Part shown: positions 35,537 to 43,190 of the stretch, piece by piece | Numbering within the stretch: the first letter of the stretch is position 1 | How the letters are laid out: the number at the start of each line of letters is the position of its first letter | DNA from: RGIG6919 sp045531905 | GTDB lineage: Bacteria > Bacillota > Clostridia > Lachnospirales > Lachnospiraceae | Assembly (NCBI GenBank): GCA_045531905.1 | Contig: JAZSEY010000026.1 | Location: 62,001-126,000, forward strand | Reading direction: 5' to 3' | DNA: 64,000 nucleotides | Position numbers and translations under genes: made by a program | The notes under the pieces: generated by a model | Told to the model about the DNA's origin: nothing | The model's database searches: none | The model's input: only the letters and a program-made list of their open reading frames with translations

Positions 35537-36697
35537 TTATATATTAGAATAATGTTTTAGAACTTTCAAAAAGCAATACCAAAAGTCAATCTTTTGTATT
35601 TCCTCACCTGCATATATGGGGACCGATTGATAAAACATATCATTGATATAAATATTCACACTACCCACTCTGCTATCCTTTTTTACAGGAGCCTCTAATT
35701 GAACAGGCAAATCATAATTTACCCTAACATTTTCATCTGCTTTCAATAGTAATGACACAGTTTCATTTGTATACACACCAACACTATTCTTTTCAATTCC
35801 ATCATGCACCGGAATTCTTTTCACTTCATCTGTCGGCTCATAAACGGTTTTATATGTATAATTCTGAAATCCATAATCAAACAACCTACGCATATCCTTC
35901 CATTTATAGGTTTTATGTGGAGGCCATCCACAACCCAAAACCACCGCAATCAAAGTTCGTCCATCTCTCCTAACAGCACCTACAAAGCAATATCCGGCAT
36001 TTCCAGTGAATCCCGTTTTGACACCAATCGCACCTTCATACATGCTTAAAAAGGCATTTCTGTTGGTAGCAACAAAACTTCGGTTTCCAGCTACATCTGA
36101 AAAGGAATAGCTTTTGGTATTTGTAATTGCTACAAATTCCTCGTTCTGAATTGCATATCTCGCTATTAAAGCCATGTCATAGGCAGTGGAATAATGCCCT
36201 TCTGCATCTAATCCATTTGGCGTTACAAAATGCGTATGGTAAGCGCCCAAGTCATAAGCCATTTCATTCATCAAGGCTGCAAAACCTTCCACATCTCCTC
36301 CGATATGCTCAGCAATGGCAACCGCCACATCATTATGGGATTCCAACATGAGGGAATACACTAAATCCTGCATATAATATTGCTCCCCCTTCCGAATATT
36401 TAACTGCACATCCGGCATTGAGGCAGCGTAAGAGGAAACTGTTACAATGTCTTCCATATTTCCGTATTGTAACACGCAAAGTAATGTCATAATTTTGGTA
36501 GTTGAGGCCATAGCCTTTTCTTCATAACCATTTTTTTCATACAATACTCTTCCATTTTCCGCATCAATCAAAATCGCCGAGGTTGCTGATAAATCCAAAT
36601 TCTCTTCCGCACTGACCACAGGATTTCCAAACAAAAAAAGAACAGTGCATATAAGGATGATTCCTATCCATACTCTGTTCTTCATTCTCTCTTTCAT
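35537..36697 (-). CDS. D-alanyl-D-alanine carboxypeptidase, second copy (SHN variant)
   Basis: A secreted PBP5-like enzyme of 386 residues with a signal peptide ending near VVSA (residue 30). Motif 1 is Ser65-x-x-Lys68 (STTK) and motif 3 is KTGF (227-230), both intact. Motif 2 is Ser120-His-Asn122, where SGN is common. A C-terminal beta domain and a possible amphipathic tail follow. The ATG at 36697 is chosen for its signal peptide; the ribosome site is weak (GTGGGTG). Its stop codon lies 2 bases from the fold-back element. It follows a PAP2 gene and a glycosyltransferase gene, likely in one transcript. Confidence 0.88.
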   Translation of the reverse strand: MKERMKNRVWIGIILICTVLFLFGNPVVSAEENLDLSATSAILIDAENGRVLYEKNGYEEKAMASTTKIMTLLCVLQYGNMEDIVTVSSYAASMPDVQLNIRKGEQYYMQDLVYSLMLESHNDVAVAIAEHIGGDVEGFAALMNEMAYDLGAYHTHFVTPNGLDAEGHYSTAYDMALIARYAIQNEEFVAITNTKSYSFSDVAGNRSFVATNRNAFLSMYEGAIGVKTGFTGNAGYCFVGAVRRDGRTLIAVVLGCGWPPHKTYKWKDMRRLFDYGFQNYTYKTVYEPTDEVKRIPVHDGIEKNSVGVYTNETVSLLLKADENVRVNYDLPVQLEAPVKKDSRVGSVNIYINDMFYQSVPIYAGEEIQKIDFWYCFLKVLKHYSNI

Positions 36698-36747
36698 ATT
36701 TGCACCCACATAACTATTCAAAACATCATATGCAGACACAAGTTAAA

Positions 36748-37380
36748 TCATTCAGTTTTTTCCTTTGTACCTCTTCCATATACAAAGTAATACACAATCA
36801 AATACATAACAACAGCTGCAATTACATCAAGTATAGAGTGTTGCTTTAAAAATACTGTAGATAACACAATACTTAACGATAATATCGTGCAAAGCACTTT
36901 TGAAAGTATGCTGGTAAACACATTTTTGCTCTTAATAATTGCAATAGCTGCACAAATAGAATTATATGCATGAATGCTCGGTATTACGTTCGTAGATGTA
37001 TCCGTACTATATAGTTGCTTTACCATATCCACAAAAATATTCTCCCGCTCAAAGCTAACCGGTCGCAAATCCAATCCATTCGGGAAAATGAACGAAACAG
37101 CCAAAAATACAGTCATACCGATGTACAAAGCACTCACATACTTTACAAACTCTTTTTTATCCTTCCAAAAGAACATCGCAAAGGTTATCGCTATAAAAGG
37201 AAACCAAACCAAATACGGAATAATAAAATACTCAATAAAAGGTATACTATGGTCAAAAGGAATGCTAATAATGGTAACCTCTGTATTAATTTTTTCTGCT
37301 ATTGTAAATGTTATGACATAGAATGGAAAATAAAATATCGTCCACCAATATCGCATTCTGTCTTTTGTACTCATTCGCAT
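36748..37380 (-). CDS. PAP2-family membrane phosphatase-like protein
   Basis: The 210-residue membrane protein has about five or six hydrophobic segments. It carries the second and third PAP2-type motifs near the C-terminus, SIHAYNS (Ser-x-His) and KQHSILDV (His with Asp four residues later), as in the inositolphosphotransferase/AUR1-like subgroup. Such proteins remove or transfer phosphate on lipid phosphates such as undecaprenyl pyrophosphate. It lies between the glycosyltransferase gene (10-base gap) and the dac gene, suggesting a role in lipid-linked sugar or wall metabolism. Confidence 0.8.
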   Translation of the reverse strand: MRMSTKDRMRYWWTIFYFPFYVITFTIAEKINTEVTIISIPFDHSIPFIEYFIIPYLVWFPFIAITFAMFFWKDKKEFVKYVSALYIGMTVFLAVSFIFPNGLDLRPVSFERENIFVDMVKQLYSTDTSTNVIPSIHAYNSICAAIAIIKSKNVFTSILSKVLCTILSLSIVLSTVFLKQHSILDVIAAVVMYLIVYYFVYGRGTKEKTE

Positions 37381-37390
37381 ATCTCATTTC

Positions 37391-38413
37391 TCAATTAAAG
37401 TGATATATTTTTTGTGCAATCGAATATCCTGTCTTTATAACGCAATTCCAAGGCTTGCTATCATTCTTAATAATCTTTCCAAGCAATTGCTTATCAATCA
37501 GATGATAATGCTCCGGATACTGTTCTTTTAAGTCTTTCCATAATAACCGCTTCTTATCAAGACTTTCCTTGGAGCCATCCTTAATTAACAATACAGACGA
37601 AACCGTTACCATAATGGTCAAATATTGTGACATATAATGTTGCAATTTTTTGTTCGTCAATGTAGATAAATCATGCATTCCAAGCATCAGTCGAGTTACC
37701 AAAAGTTGTTGATCAATACGTCGAATCATAATCGCTTCATTCACAGACTGATCCTCTCTGCCAATATAATAACGATATAAATCCACGTTCATATAATACA
37801 TCTTCTCCACATAAGGCAGCGGATAATATACATAGATATTATCTACATAAAATGTATGTTTTGGTAATTGCAAACCGCAATCTAACAGCAACTGTCTGCG
37901 ATAAATTACAGAATGCATTAAAATGTACTGTCCGTATTGAAAGCGACCGATATCATCCCAAGTAAATGATGTGTCTTCAGGCAGCACACCTTTATAGGAA
38001 ATAGCCACCTTACGTTTCTCCCCAGCCTTATCATACACATAATTACATAAAAACATATCCTGATCCTGATTCGACTCATGAAGAATAGAAAGTCTTTTAA
38101 CAACTTCCTTAATAACTCCTTTGTCAAACCAGTCATCACTATCCAATACCTTAAAATAAAATCCGGTTGCATGATTAAGTCCAGTCATCACAGCATCACC
38201 ATGACCACCGTTTTCCTTGTAAATGTACTTCACCTGTCCCGGATATTCCTGCTCTAGTCTCTTGCCAATCTGTTCTGTATCATCAGTGGAACCGTCGTTT
38301 ACAATCAATACTTCAACAGTATCTCCCCCACTTAACGCTGACAAAACAGCCTTTTCCATATAATCCTGCGAATTGTAGCAAGGTATAGCTACGGATAAAA
38401 TCTTGTCATTCAT
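37391..38413 (-). CDS. Family 2 glycosyltransferase
   Basis: A GT-A fold transferase of 340 residues that uses a nucleotide sugar. It shows IPCYNS (10-15), NDGSTDD (39-45) and the metal-binding DSDD (91-94). No membrane segment is evident, so it is cytoplasmic or peripheral. The ATG at 38413 follows GGAGAG and is preferred over an extension of 11 residues. It is first in a probable three-gene operon with the PAP2 and dac genes. The acceptor is unknown. Confidence 0.9.
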   Translation of the reverse strand: MNDKILSVAIPCYNSQDYMEKAVLSALSGGDTVEVLIVNDGSTDDTEQIGKRLEQEYPGQVKYIYKENGGHGDAVMTGLNHATGFYFKVLDSDDWFDKGVIKEVVKRLSILHESNQDQDMFLCNYVYDKAGEKRKVAISYKGVLPEDTSFTWDDIGRFQYGQYILMHSVIYRRQLLLDCGLQLPKHTFYVDNIYVYYPLPYVEKMYYMNVDLYRYYIGREDQSVNEAIMIRRIDQQLLVTRLMLGMHDLSTLTNKKLQHYMSQYLTIMVTVSSVLLIKDGSKESLDKKRLLWKDLKEQYPEHYHLIDKQLLGKIIKNDSKPWNCVIKTGYSIAQKIYHFN

Positions 38414-38466
38414 TACGCTCTCCACAAATACCTTTCCTAAATACATAGTTTAGCACTATGCAAAGT

Positions 38467-38495
38467 ATTATAACAAAATGCACTTCATTTCTCAA
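38467..38495 (-). promoter_or_regulatory. Probable promoter of the glycosyltransferase-PAP2-dac group
   Basis: TTGAGA (38490-38495) and TATAAT (38467-38472) on the minus strand with a 17-base spacer, about 50 bases before the ATG. Confidence 0.7.
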
Positions 38496-38525
38496 TCAAA
38501 ATAACCTTAACGAATTCTAAAGATT

Positions 38526-39446
38526 TTATAACACACTATCTTTCTTGCCTATAGTTGATAAGAATTTAAAATATACCTGTGCTTTCTCTCTTACTATCTT
38601 AGACTCTGCTTCTATATCCAATTTTTCCCATATAGGTGGACGCATACCTAAATCCATGGCTTTTACCGAAAATGATACCTTGCCTGCATAACAATGTAAT
38701 CCAATTTGTTTTACTAACGATAACACTTCCAAAAGTGCATTCATCGTTTCAGCAGTTAAAAAATCCATTACCGATTCAGGTGTTAAACATTTTACAATAA
38801 AGTTACGAGAAAACTCTCTATTCACAATCATCTCAACATCATCCGTAAATTGATATATAAAACGCTTGTTACGATATCCTTTCGAATAAATAACAATTGG
38901 ATTTCCCGTATAATTTACATTAGTAATCTCACCAACAATTCCTGTGTAGACGTGTGTTTTACCATCTCGTATCAAATTATTATCTCTTGAGTTATAGTTA
39001 TAGCTATCCACGTATGCACCTTCAAAGGAAACATTTCTGTAACTTCCAGAGAAATAATTACATACATCTACTTCATCGCCTACAGGAGAAAACCCTGTCA
39101 TTTTAATTTTTTGTTCATCAGAAAAACTATTCTCAGTAAAGCGAACCGTCACATCGTTCTCATTAAACAAAGCCTTCTTGACAACAATCTCATGATAAAG
39201 ATTCTGATATTCTTTTTTTAATCTATCCACAGTATTATATAGAAATGCAAATGCAATTATCAAAACAACAAAAACCAATATAAATATATAAGTATACGTT
39301 TCCATGAAATTACTTAATGCTGGTAACATGCAAATTACAAGCCATGTAATAAGATCCAAAGCCATCAAAACAATGAAAACAATTTCTAAAATAATTGCTG
39401 TGGCAAGTTTTTTTCTGTGTTTTTCTATTATAATTTGATTATCCAA
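38526..39446 (-). CDS. DUF3137-like two-pass membrane protein
   Basis: The 306-residue protein has two hydrophobic segments (about 15-40 and 50-70), then a soluble domain with a DUF3137-like pattern, including FSGSYRNVSFEGAYV. The function of that family is unknown. The start appears to be TTG at 39446, with GGGGAGAT about 8-9 bases upstream. It lies directly after the tsf terminator and has no obvious separate promoter, so expression may depend on read-through. Confidence 0.7.
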   Translation of the reverse strand: MDNQIIIEKHRKKLATAIILEIVFIVLMALDLITWLVICMLPALSNFMETYTYIFILVFVVLIIAFAFLYNTVDRLKKEYQNLYHEIVVKKALFNENDVTVRFTENSFSDEQKIKMTGFSPVGDEVDVCNYFSGSYRNVSFEGAYVDSYNYNSRDNNLIRDGKTHVYTGIVGEITNVNYTGNPIVIYSKGYRNKRFIYQFTDDVEMIVNREFSRNFIVKCLTPESVMDFLTAETMNALLEVLSLVKQIGLHCYAGKVSFSVKAMDLGMRPPIWEKLDIEAESKIVREKAQVYFKFLSTIGKKDSVL

Positions 39447-39475
39447 TGTTATATCTCCCCTTGAATTGTATTAAC

Positions 39476-39516
39476 AAAAACCCTTGGAAAGTTGATATCA
39501 ACTCTCCAAGGGTTTT
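39476..39516 (-). terminator. Terminator after tsf
   Basis: A near-perfect palindrome with a stem of about 20 bp, including one G-U pair and A/T tails on both sides, lies 28 bases after the tsf stop codon. The symmetry allows termination in both directions. Confidence 0.9.
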
Positions 39517-39543
39517 ATATTCATCATTTAAATTAAATACAAC

Positions 39544-40476
39544 CTAGTTGCCTGCCATCTGAGCTGCAACTTCTGCTGCGAAGTCCTCATTCTTCTTTTC
39601 CATACCTTCACCGGTCTCAAAACGAATGAACTTCTTAACTGCAAGTGCACAACCATTTGCCTTAGCAACCTCAGCAACATACTGAGCAACTGATTGCTTA
39701 CCATCTTCAGCCTTAACATAAACCTGATCTAATAAACAGATTTCCTTTAATTCCTTATTGATACGACCCATTACCATACCATTGATAATCTTGTCATTAG
39801 CATCTGGCTTCTCTTTCTTAGCTTCCTGAGTAAGGATTTCCTTCTCTTTCTCGATGTAGTCCTGATCAACTTCATCTCTTGTTGTATACTGTGGCTTCAT
39901 AGCTGCAGCCTGCATAGCAACGTTCTTTAAACACTCCTTAACAGCTTCGCTATCAGAATCTGTATCAGCAATTACTAATACACCAATCTTACCACCACCG
40001 TGGATGTATGAAGCTACCATACCATCTGTCTCTACCTTCTCGAAACGACGAATGCTTAACTTCTCACCGATAGTAGCTGTCATGCTTGCTAACTGATCAG
40101 CAACAGTAACTGAAGAATCCTGTACTGCTGGCTCTGCCATAAATGCATCCATATCAGCAGCGCTAGATGCTAAAATCTGATTAGCAACCTCTGATACATA
40201 AGTTGTAAACTTCTCGTTCTTAGCAACGAAGTCTGTCTCAGAGTTAACCTCTACCATAGCAGCCTTCTTGCCATCAGCAGATACAACAGTTGTAACAATA
40301 CCTTCAGCAGCAATTCTGCTCTGCTTCTTAGCAGCCTTAGCAAGACCGTTCTCACGTAACCAGTCAACTGCCTTATCCATATCGCCGTTTGTCTCTGTAA
40401 GAGCCTTCTTACAGTCCATCATACCAGCGCCAGTCATTTCTCTTAATTCTTTTACATCCTTAGCTGAAATACCCAT
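39544..40476 (-). CDS. tsf: Translation elongation factor Ts
   Basis: Nucleotide exchange factor for EF-Tu. The 310-residue protein has the N-terminal UBA-like part (VKELREMTGAGMMDCKKAL), the conserved SETDFVAKNEKF motif near residue 80 that contacts EF-Tu, and two core subdomains; length is slightly above average. It lies downstream of rpsB with about 106 bases between, including a GC-rich hairpin, as in most bacteria. Confidence 0.98.
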   Translation of the reverse strand: MGISAKDVKELREMTGAGMMDCKKALTETNGDMDKAVDWLRENGLAKAAKKQSRIAAEGIVTTVVSADGKKAAMVEVNSETDFVAKNEKFTTYVSEVANQILASSAADMDAFMAEPAVQDSSVTVADQLASMTATIGEKLSIRRFEKVETDGMVASYIHGGGKIGVLVIADTDSDSEAVKECLKNVAMQAAAMKPQYTTRDEVDQDYIEKEKEILTQEAKKEKPDANDKIINGMVMGRINKELKEICLLDQVYVKAEDGKQSVAQYVAEVAKANGCALAVKKFIRFETGEGMEKKNEDFAAEVAAQMAGN

Positions 40477-40525
40477 TTTTTAAATCCTCCATATTATAAT
40501 TATCATTTACTTAAAAGCGACATAA

Positions 40526-40547
40526 GCCTCAGCCTATTGGCTGAGGC
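40526..40547 (-). other. Hairpin between rpsB and tsf
   Basis: A perfect 9-bp stem (40526-40534 with 40539-40547, 4-base loop) lies in the rpsB-tsf gap. No T run follows directly on the minus strand, so it is more likely an RNA processing or stability element, or a weak attenuator, than a full terminator. Confidence 0.7.
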
Positions 40548-40582
40548 CTACAGTCTCTATATATTCGTTATATTAGATTTTC

Positions 40583-41311
40583 TTATGCTTCCTCTGCAAC
40601 TTCCTCAGCATCATCAGCTACAGCATCTGCACCCTGATTAGCCTCGATAACAGCATCTGCCATCTTAGCAACGATTAACTTAACTGCTCTGATAGCGTCA
40701 TCGTTACCAGGAATTACGTAATCAAGCTCTTCTGGATCACAGTTAGTATCAGCAATACCAACCAATGGAATTCCTAATGAATGAGCCTCTGCGATACAGA
40801 TTCTCTCCTTACGAGGGTCAACTACGAAAATCATATCTGGAGCGCCACCCATCTCCTTGATACCACCAAGGTTCTTTGTAAGCTTCTCCATCTCTTTCTT
40901 AATCTTGAATACTTCCTTCTTAGGTAATACTTCAAATGTACCATCCTGCTCCATCTGCTCATACTTCTTTAATGTAGCAATACGAGTCTCGATTGTAGAC
41001 CAGTTAGTAAGCATACCACCTAACCATCTCTCATTTACATAGTACATACCACAACGCTCTGCCTCAGACTTGATTGAGTCCTGAGCCTGCTTCTTTGTAC
41101 CTACGAATAAAATCTTGCCGCCTTCAGCAACACAATTCTTGATTGCTGCATAAGCATCATCTACCATGCCTACAGACTTCTGTAAGTCGATAATGTAAAT
41201 ACCATTACGCTCTGTGTAGATGTATGGAGCCATCTTAGGGTTCCATCTTCTTGTCTGATGTCCAAAATGAACACCTGCTTCCAATAACTGCTTCATTGAA
41301 ATAACGCTCAT
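40583..41311 (-). CDS. rpsB: 30S ribosomal protein S2
   Basis: Small-subunit protein S2, needed for S1 binding and initiation. The 242-residue product begins VISMKQLLEAGVHFGHQTRRWNP-type sequence and contains the WLGGMLTNW and FVVDPRKE segments of the family, ending in an acidic tail. GGAGG lies 9 bases before the ATG. The leader is about 160 bases from the previous terminator; I see no clear promoter or known S2 autoregulatory structure in it. In Bacillus rpsB-tsf also follows sigD-swrB. Confidence 0.98.
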   Translation of the reverse strand: MSVISMKQLLEAGVHFGHQTRRWNPKMAPYIYTERNGIYIIDLQKSVGMVDDAYAAIKNCVAEGGKILFVGTKKQAQDSIKSEAERCGMYYVNERWLGGMLTNWSTIETRIATLKKYEQMEQDGTFEVLPKKEVFKIKKEMEKLTKNLGGIKEMGGAPDMIFVVDPRKERICIAEAHSLGIPLVGIADTNCDPEELDYVIPGNDDAIRAVKLIVAKMADAVIEANQGADAVADDAEEVAEEA

Positions 41312-41469
41312 AATATACCTCCATGGTTTTGCGCTTCCGCAGACTTCCTACCAAAGCCAACCTACAACTTCATATGCAAAATACTTTATCTATTCTACAC
41401 ATCCATTAAAGGCACCAGGCTCGCCATTCATCTGCGTGTTTATTTTTTACCTCAGATAGTTTAACACAT

Positions 41470-41495
41470 AAAAAAAGTGCTGACAAGCACTTTTT
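41470..41495 (-). terminator. Terminator at the end of the flagellar operon
   Basis: An 11-bp stem (GTGCT core with A/T tails, loop of 4) at 41471-41495, followed by T residues on the minus strand, 27 bases after the stop of the MltG-type protein gene. It separates the flagellar operon from rpsB. Confidence 0.88.
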
Positions 41496-41522
41496 CTAAG
41501 AAAACACTATATTATTCAACTT

Positions 41523-42122
41523 TTATGACCTTCCGGTAAGAATTTTGGCCAATTTTTCATATGAATAGGAATTTTTCACTGTATATGTGCCAACTCTTAA
41601 CTTCGTTGAATATCCATGTTTGTTCAAATATCGGTCAAAATCATCAGCATCCGTTACGATTCCTTCTCTCTCTAGCATCCTTGCTACTGTGATAGACTGC
41701 ATGCCTCTTTTAATCGTAATCTTTGCAGATATTTCTTTTTGTTCCGTGGAAGGCTCTTCACTAGTAGCCTCAGTGGTAACTTCTTCACTTGTCGCTTCTG
41801 TGGTAACTTCTTCCGTCGTTGCTTCTGTTGTTGGTGTTTCCGTCGTGGCCTCTGTTGTTGGTTCCTCAGTTGTAGCCTCTGTTGTTGCCTCCTCAGTTGG
41901 TGCTTCCGTTGTCGAACTATCAGAACCTTCTTCAGAAGTCTGTTCATTCAGCAATTCTTCCATTTGTGAAGGCGCCTCAACCATACCAAGTTCTTTTGCT
42001 CTTGCTATTACATCTTCATCTGTCAGTAATTTATTTGGGCTTGTCTGATACGCTGCAACAAATATTAATGAGCAAAACAAAAAACCAACACCCAAGCCTC
42101 TTAAAAAGTATTTAAATTTCAT
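41523..42122 (-). CDS. Membrane-anchored protein with Thr/Glu repeat linker and MltG LysM-like domain
   Basis: The 199 residues comprise an N-terminal membrane segment (8-25), a short region, a low-complexity Thr/Glu/Ala linker (about 70-127) and a C-terminal 65-residue domain. That domain (GMQSITVARMLEREGIV ... VGTYTV ... SYEKLAKILTG) resembles the LysM-like part of MltG/YceG endolytic transglycosylases. The catalytic MltG domain is missing, so it probably binds peptidoglycan or a partner rather than cutting. It begins 4 bases after the SwrB-like gene and is the last gene of the operon. Confidence 0.75.
   Translation of the reverse strand: MKFKYFLRGLGVGFLFCSLIFVAAYQTSPNKLLTDEDVIARAKELGMVEAPSQMEELLNEQTSEEGSDSSTTEAPTEEATTEATTEEPTTEATTETPTTEATTEEVTTEATSEEVTTEATSEEPSTEQKEISAKITIKRGMQSITVARMLEREGIVTDADDFDRYLNKHGYSTKLRVGTYTVKNSYSYEKLAKILTGRS
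41742..41915 (-). repeat. Thr/Glu/Ala-rich coding repeat
   Basis: About 14 degenerate short units of the form TTEA/TEE/TSEE encode the extracytoplasmic linker of the MltG-type protein. The near-repeated DNA could change length by slippage. Confidence 0.75.
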
Positions 42123-42125
42123 TTT

Positions 42126-42848
42126 TTAAACTCCTTGATACAAATCTACAACCAACTTTACTTCTCCTACACCAAGACCGAGTTGTTTTGCAATTTCAAT
42201 AATACTCATACCACTTTTCTTTAATTCAAGAATAATCTCATTAGCATTCTCAGTTGTGGTACTGGTTGTATTTTCATCTGCATCGGAAAAATCAATCTCC
42301 ATTGCATCAAGTTCCTGTAACGCTGCATCGAAAGAATCCTCAGTTTCTGCTTCGTTGACAACAGGCTGTGCAACCTGTGACTGATTAGTTTGAACAACCT
42401 GAGCGGCAGCTGTCGCTTCCTCTAACAACTGATTTGATTGCATAAGTGTATCACGCAAATCCTTGCGAAGTTCATCCACTTGTTGAACAAGCAACTTTAA
42501 TTCTTTTTCTTTTTCGCCTAGCATGCTGTATAAGAACATCTCTTCTTTGTGATTTTTTTCAATTTCTTCACAGACAGAAACAGCATAATCACCTAAAGCC
42601 AATGTCTTTTCATTAGACATAGTAGCCAATTGATTTTCTGTCTGATATAAAATATTCTCACAATACTCTGTAATGGCATCTTCAATTTGTTGTTGAACCG
42701 TTGTTCTCTGTTCTTCAGTCAAGGTTACATCAACTGCAACCTTTTCTCTCTCTTCTGAGCTAGAATCATTCATTGCCTCAGAAATAAAGAAACTAACAAA
42801 TATGAAAATTAAACCAATCACTATAAGTACGATTACTGTTCCTGTCAT
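42126..42848 (-). CDS. SwrB/YlxL-like protein (DUF6115-type)
   Basis: The 240-residue protein has one N-terminal membrane segment (4-24), a long helical middle (about 45-150), an acidic linker, and a C-terminal helix-turn-helix-like segment ELKKSGMSIIEIAKQLGLGVGEVK. This layout and the position shortly after sigD and before rpsB match Bacillus SwrB, which promotes flagellar export-apparatus assembly and sigma-D activation. Identity is by synteny and C-terminal pattern, not by a search. Start is preceded by AGGGGA. Confidence 0.75.
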   Translation of the reverse strand: MTGTVIVLIVIGLIFIFVSFFISEAMNDSSSEEREKVAVDVTLTEEQRTTVQQQIEDAITEYCENILYQTENQLATMSNEKTLALGDYAVSVCEEIEKNHKEEMFLYSMLGEKEKELKLLVQQVDELRKDLRDTLMQSNQLLEEATAAAQVVQTNQSQVAQPVVNEAETEDSFDAALQELDAMEIDFSDADENTTSTTTENANEIILELKKSGMSIIEIAKQLGLGVGEVKLVVDLYQGV

Positions 42849-42857
42849 AACAATCCC

Positions 42858-43178
42858 CTAAATCTGTATATTAAAATTCATCCTTGGCTGTTGAAACTCT
42901 CCATCCTTTTTCTCGTCATCATCTTGATCCTCTTTTTTATCCTTATCATTAGGACGAGAATATTTGTTTCTACCTTCCTCTTTTGCATCATATCGATAAT
43001 TTGTTAACTCTAATGTATCTTTTGGTATTATTGTTTCTTGAGCTTTTTGAACATTTTTTTGCGTTGCCACAGAAGCCTGATTATTACCAATTACGCCTCG
43101 TTGATTCAAATTCTGTTGTGTCTGTGACACATTGTCTGTATGTTGAATCGACATTTGCAAATGAACTTGACCAATCAT
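42858..43178 (-). CDS. Small hydrophilic protein of unknown function in the flagellar operon
   Basis: A 106-residue product with no membrane segment, a Gln/Asn-rich first half and a very charged second half (KDKKEDQDDDEKKD). I do not recognise it. AGGAGG precedes the ATG and it fits tightly between the DUF342 gene (12-base gap) and the SwrB-like gene (9-base gap), so it is likely real and co-transcribed. It may be a disordered partner or regulator. Confidence 0.65.
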   Translation of the reverse strand: MIGQVHLQMSIQHTDNVSQTQQNLNQRGVIGNNQASVATQKNVQKAQETIIPKDTLELTNYRYDAKEEGRNKYSRPNDKDKKEDQDDDEKKDGEFQQPRMNFNIQI

Positions 43179-43190
43179 ACAATCAACCTC

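Noticed and set aside
35048..35547. Plus-strand open frames of about 115 and 93 codons inside the fold-back element
   Set aside because: They lie across the inverted-repeat arms, have no ribosome site and a composition set by the palindrome; not treated as genes.
41742..41915. Short regular repeats that could suggest a CRISPR array
   Set aside because: Units are codon-phased, degenerate, lack unique spacers and sit within a coding frame; it is a coding repeat.
41587..42048. Plus-strand Ser/Val-rich frame opposite the Thr/Glu repeat region
   Set aside because: Low complexity is the mirror of the coding repeat on the minus strand; no start signal.
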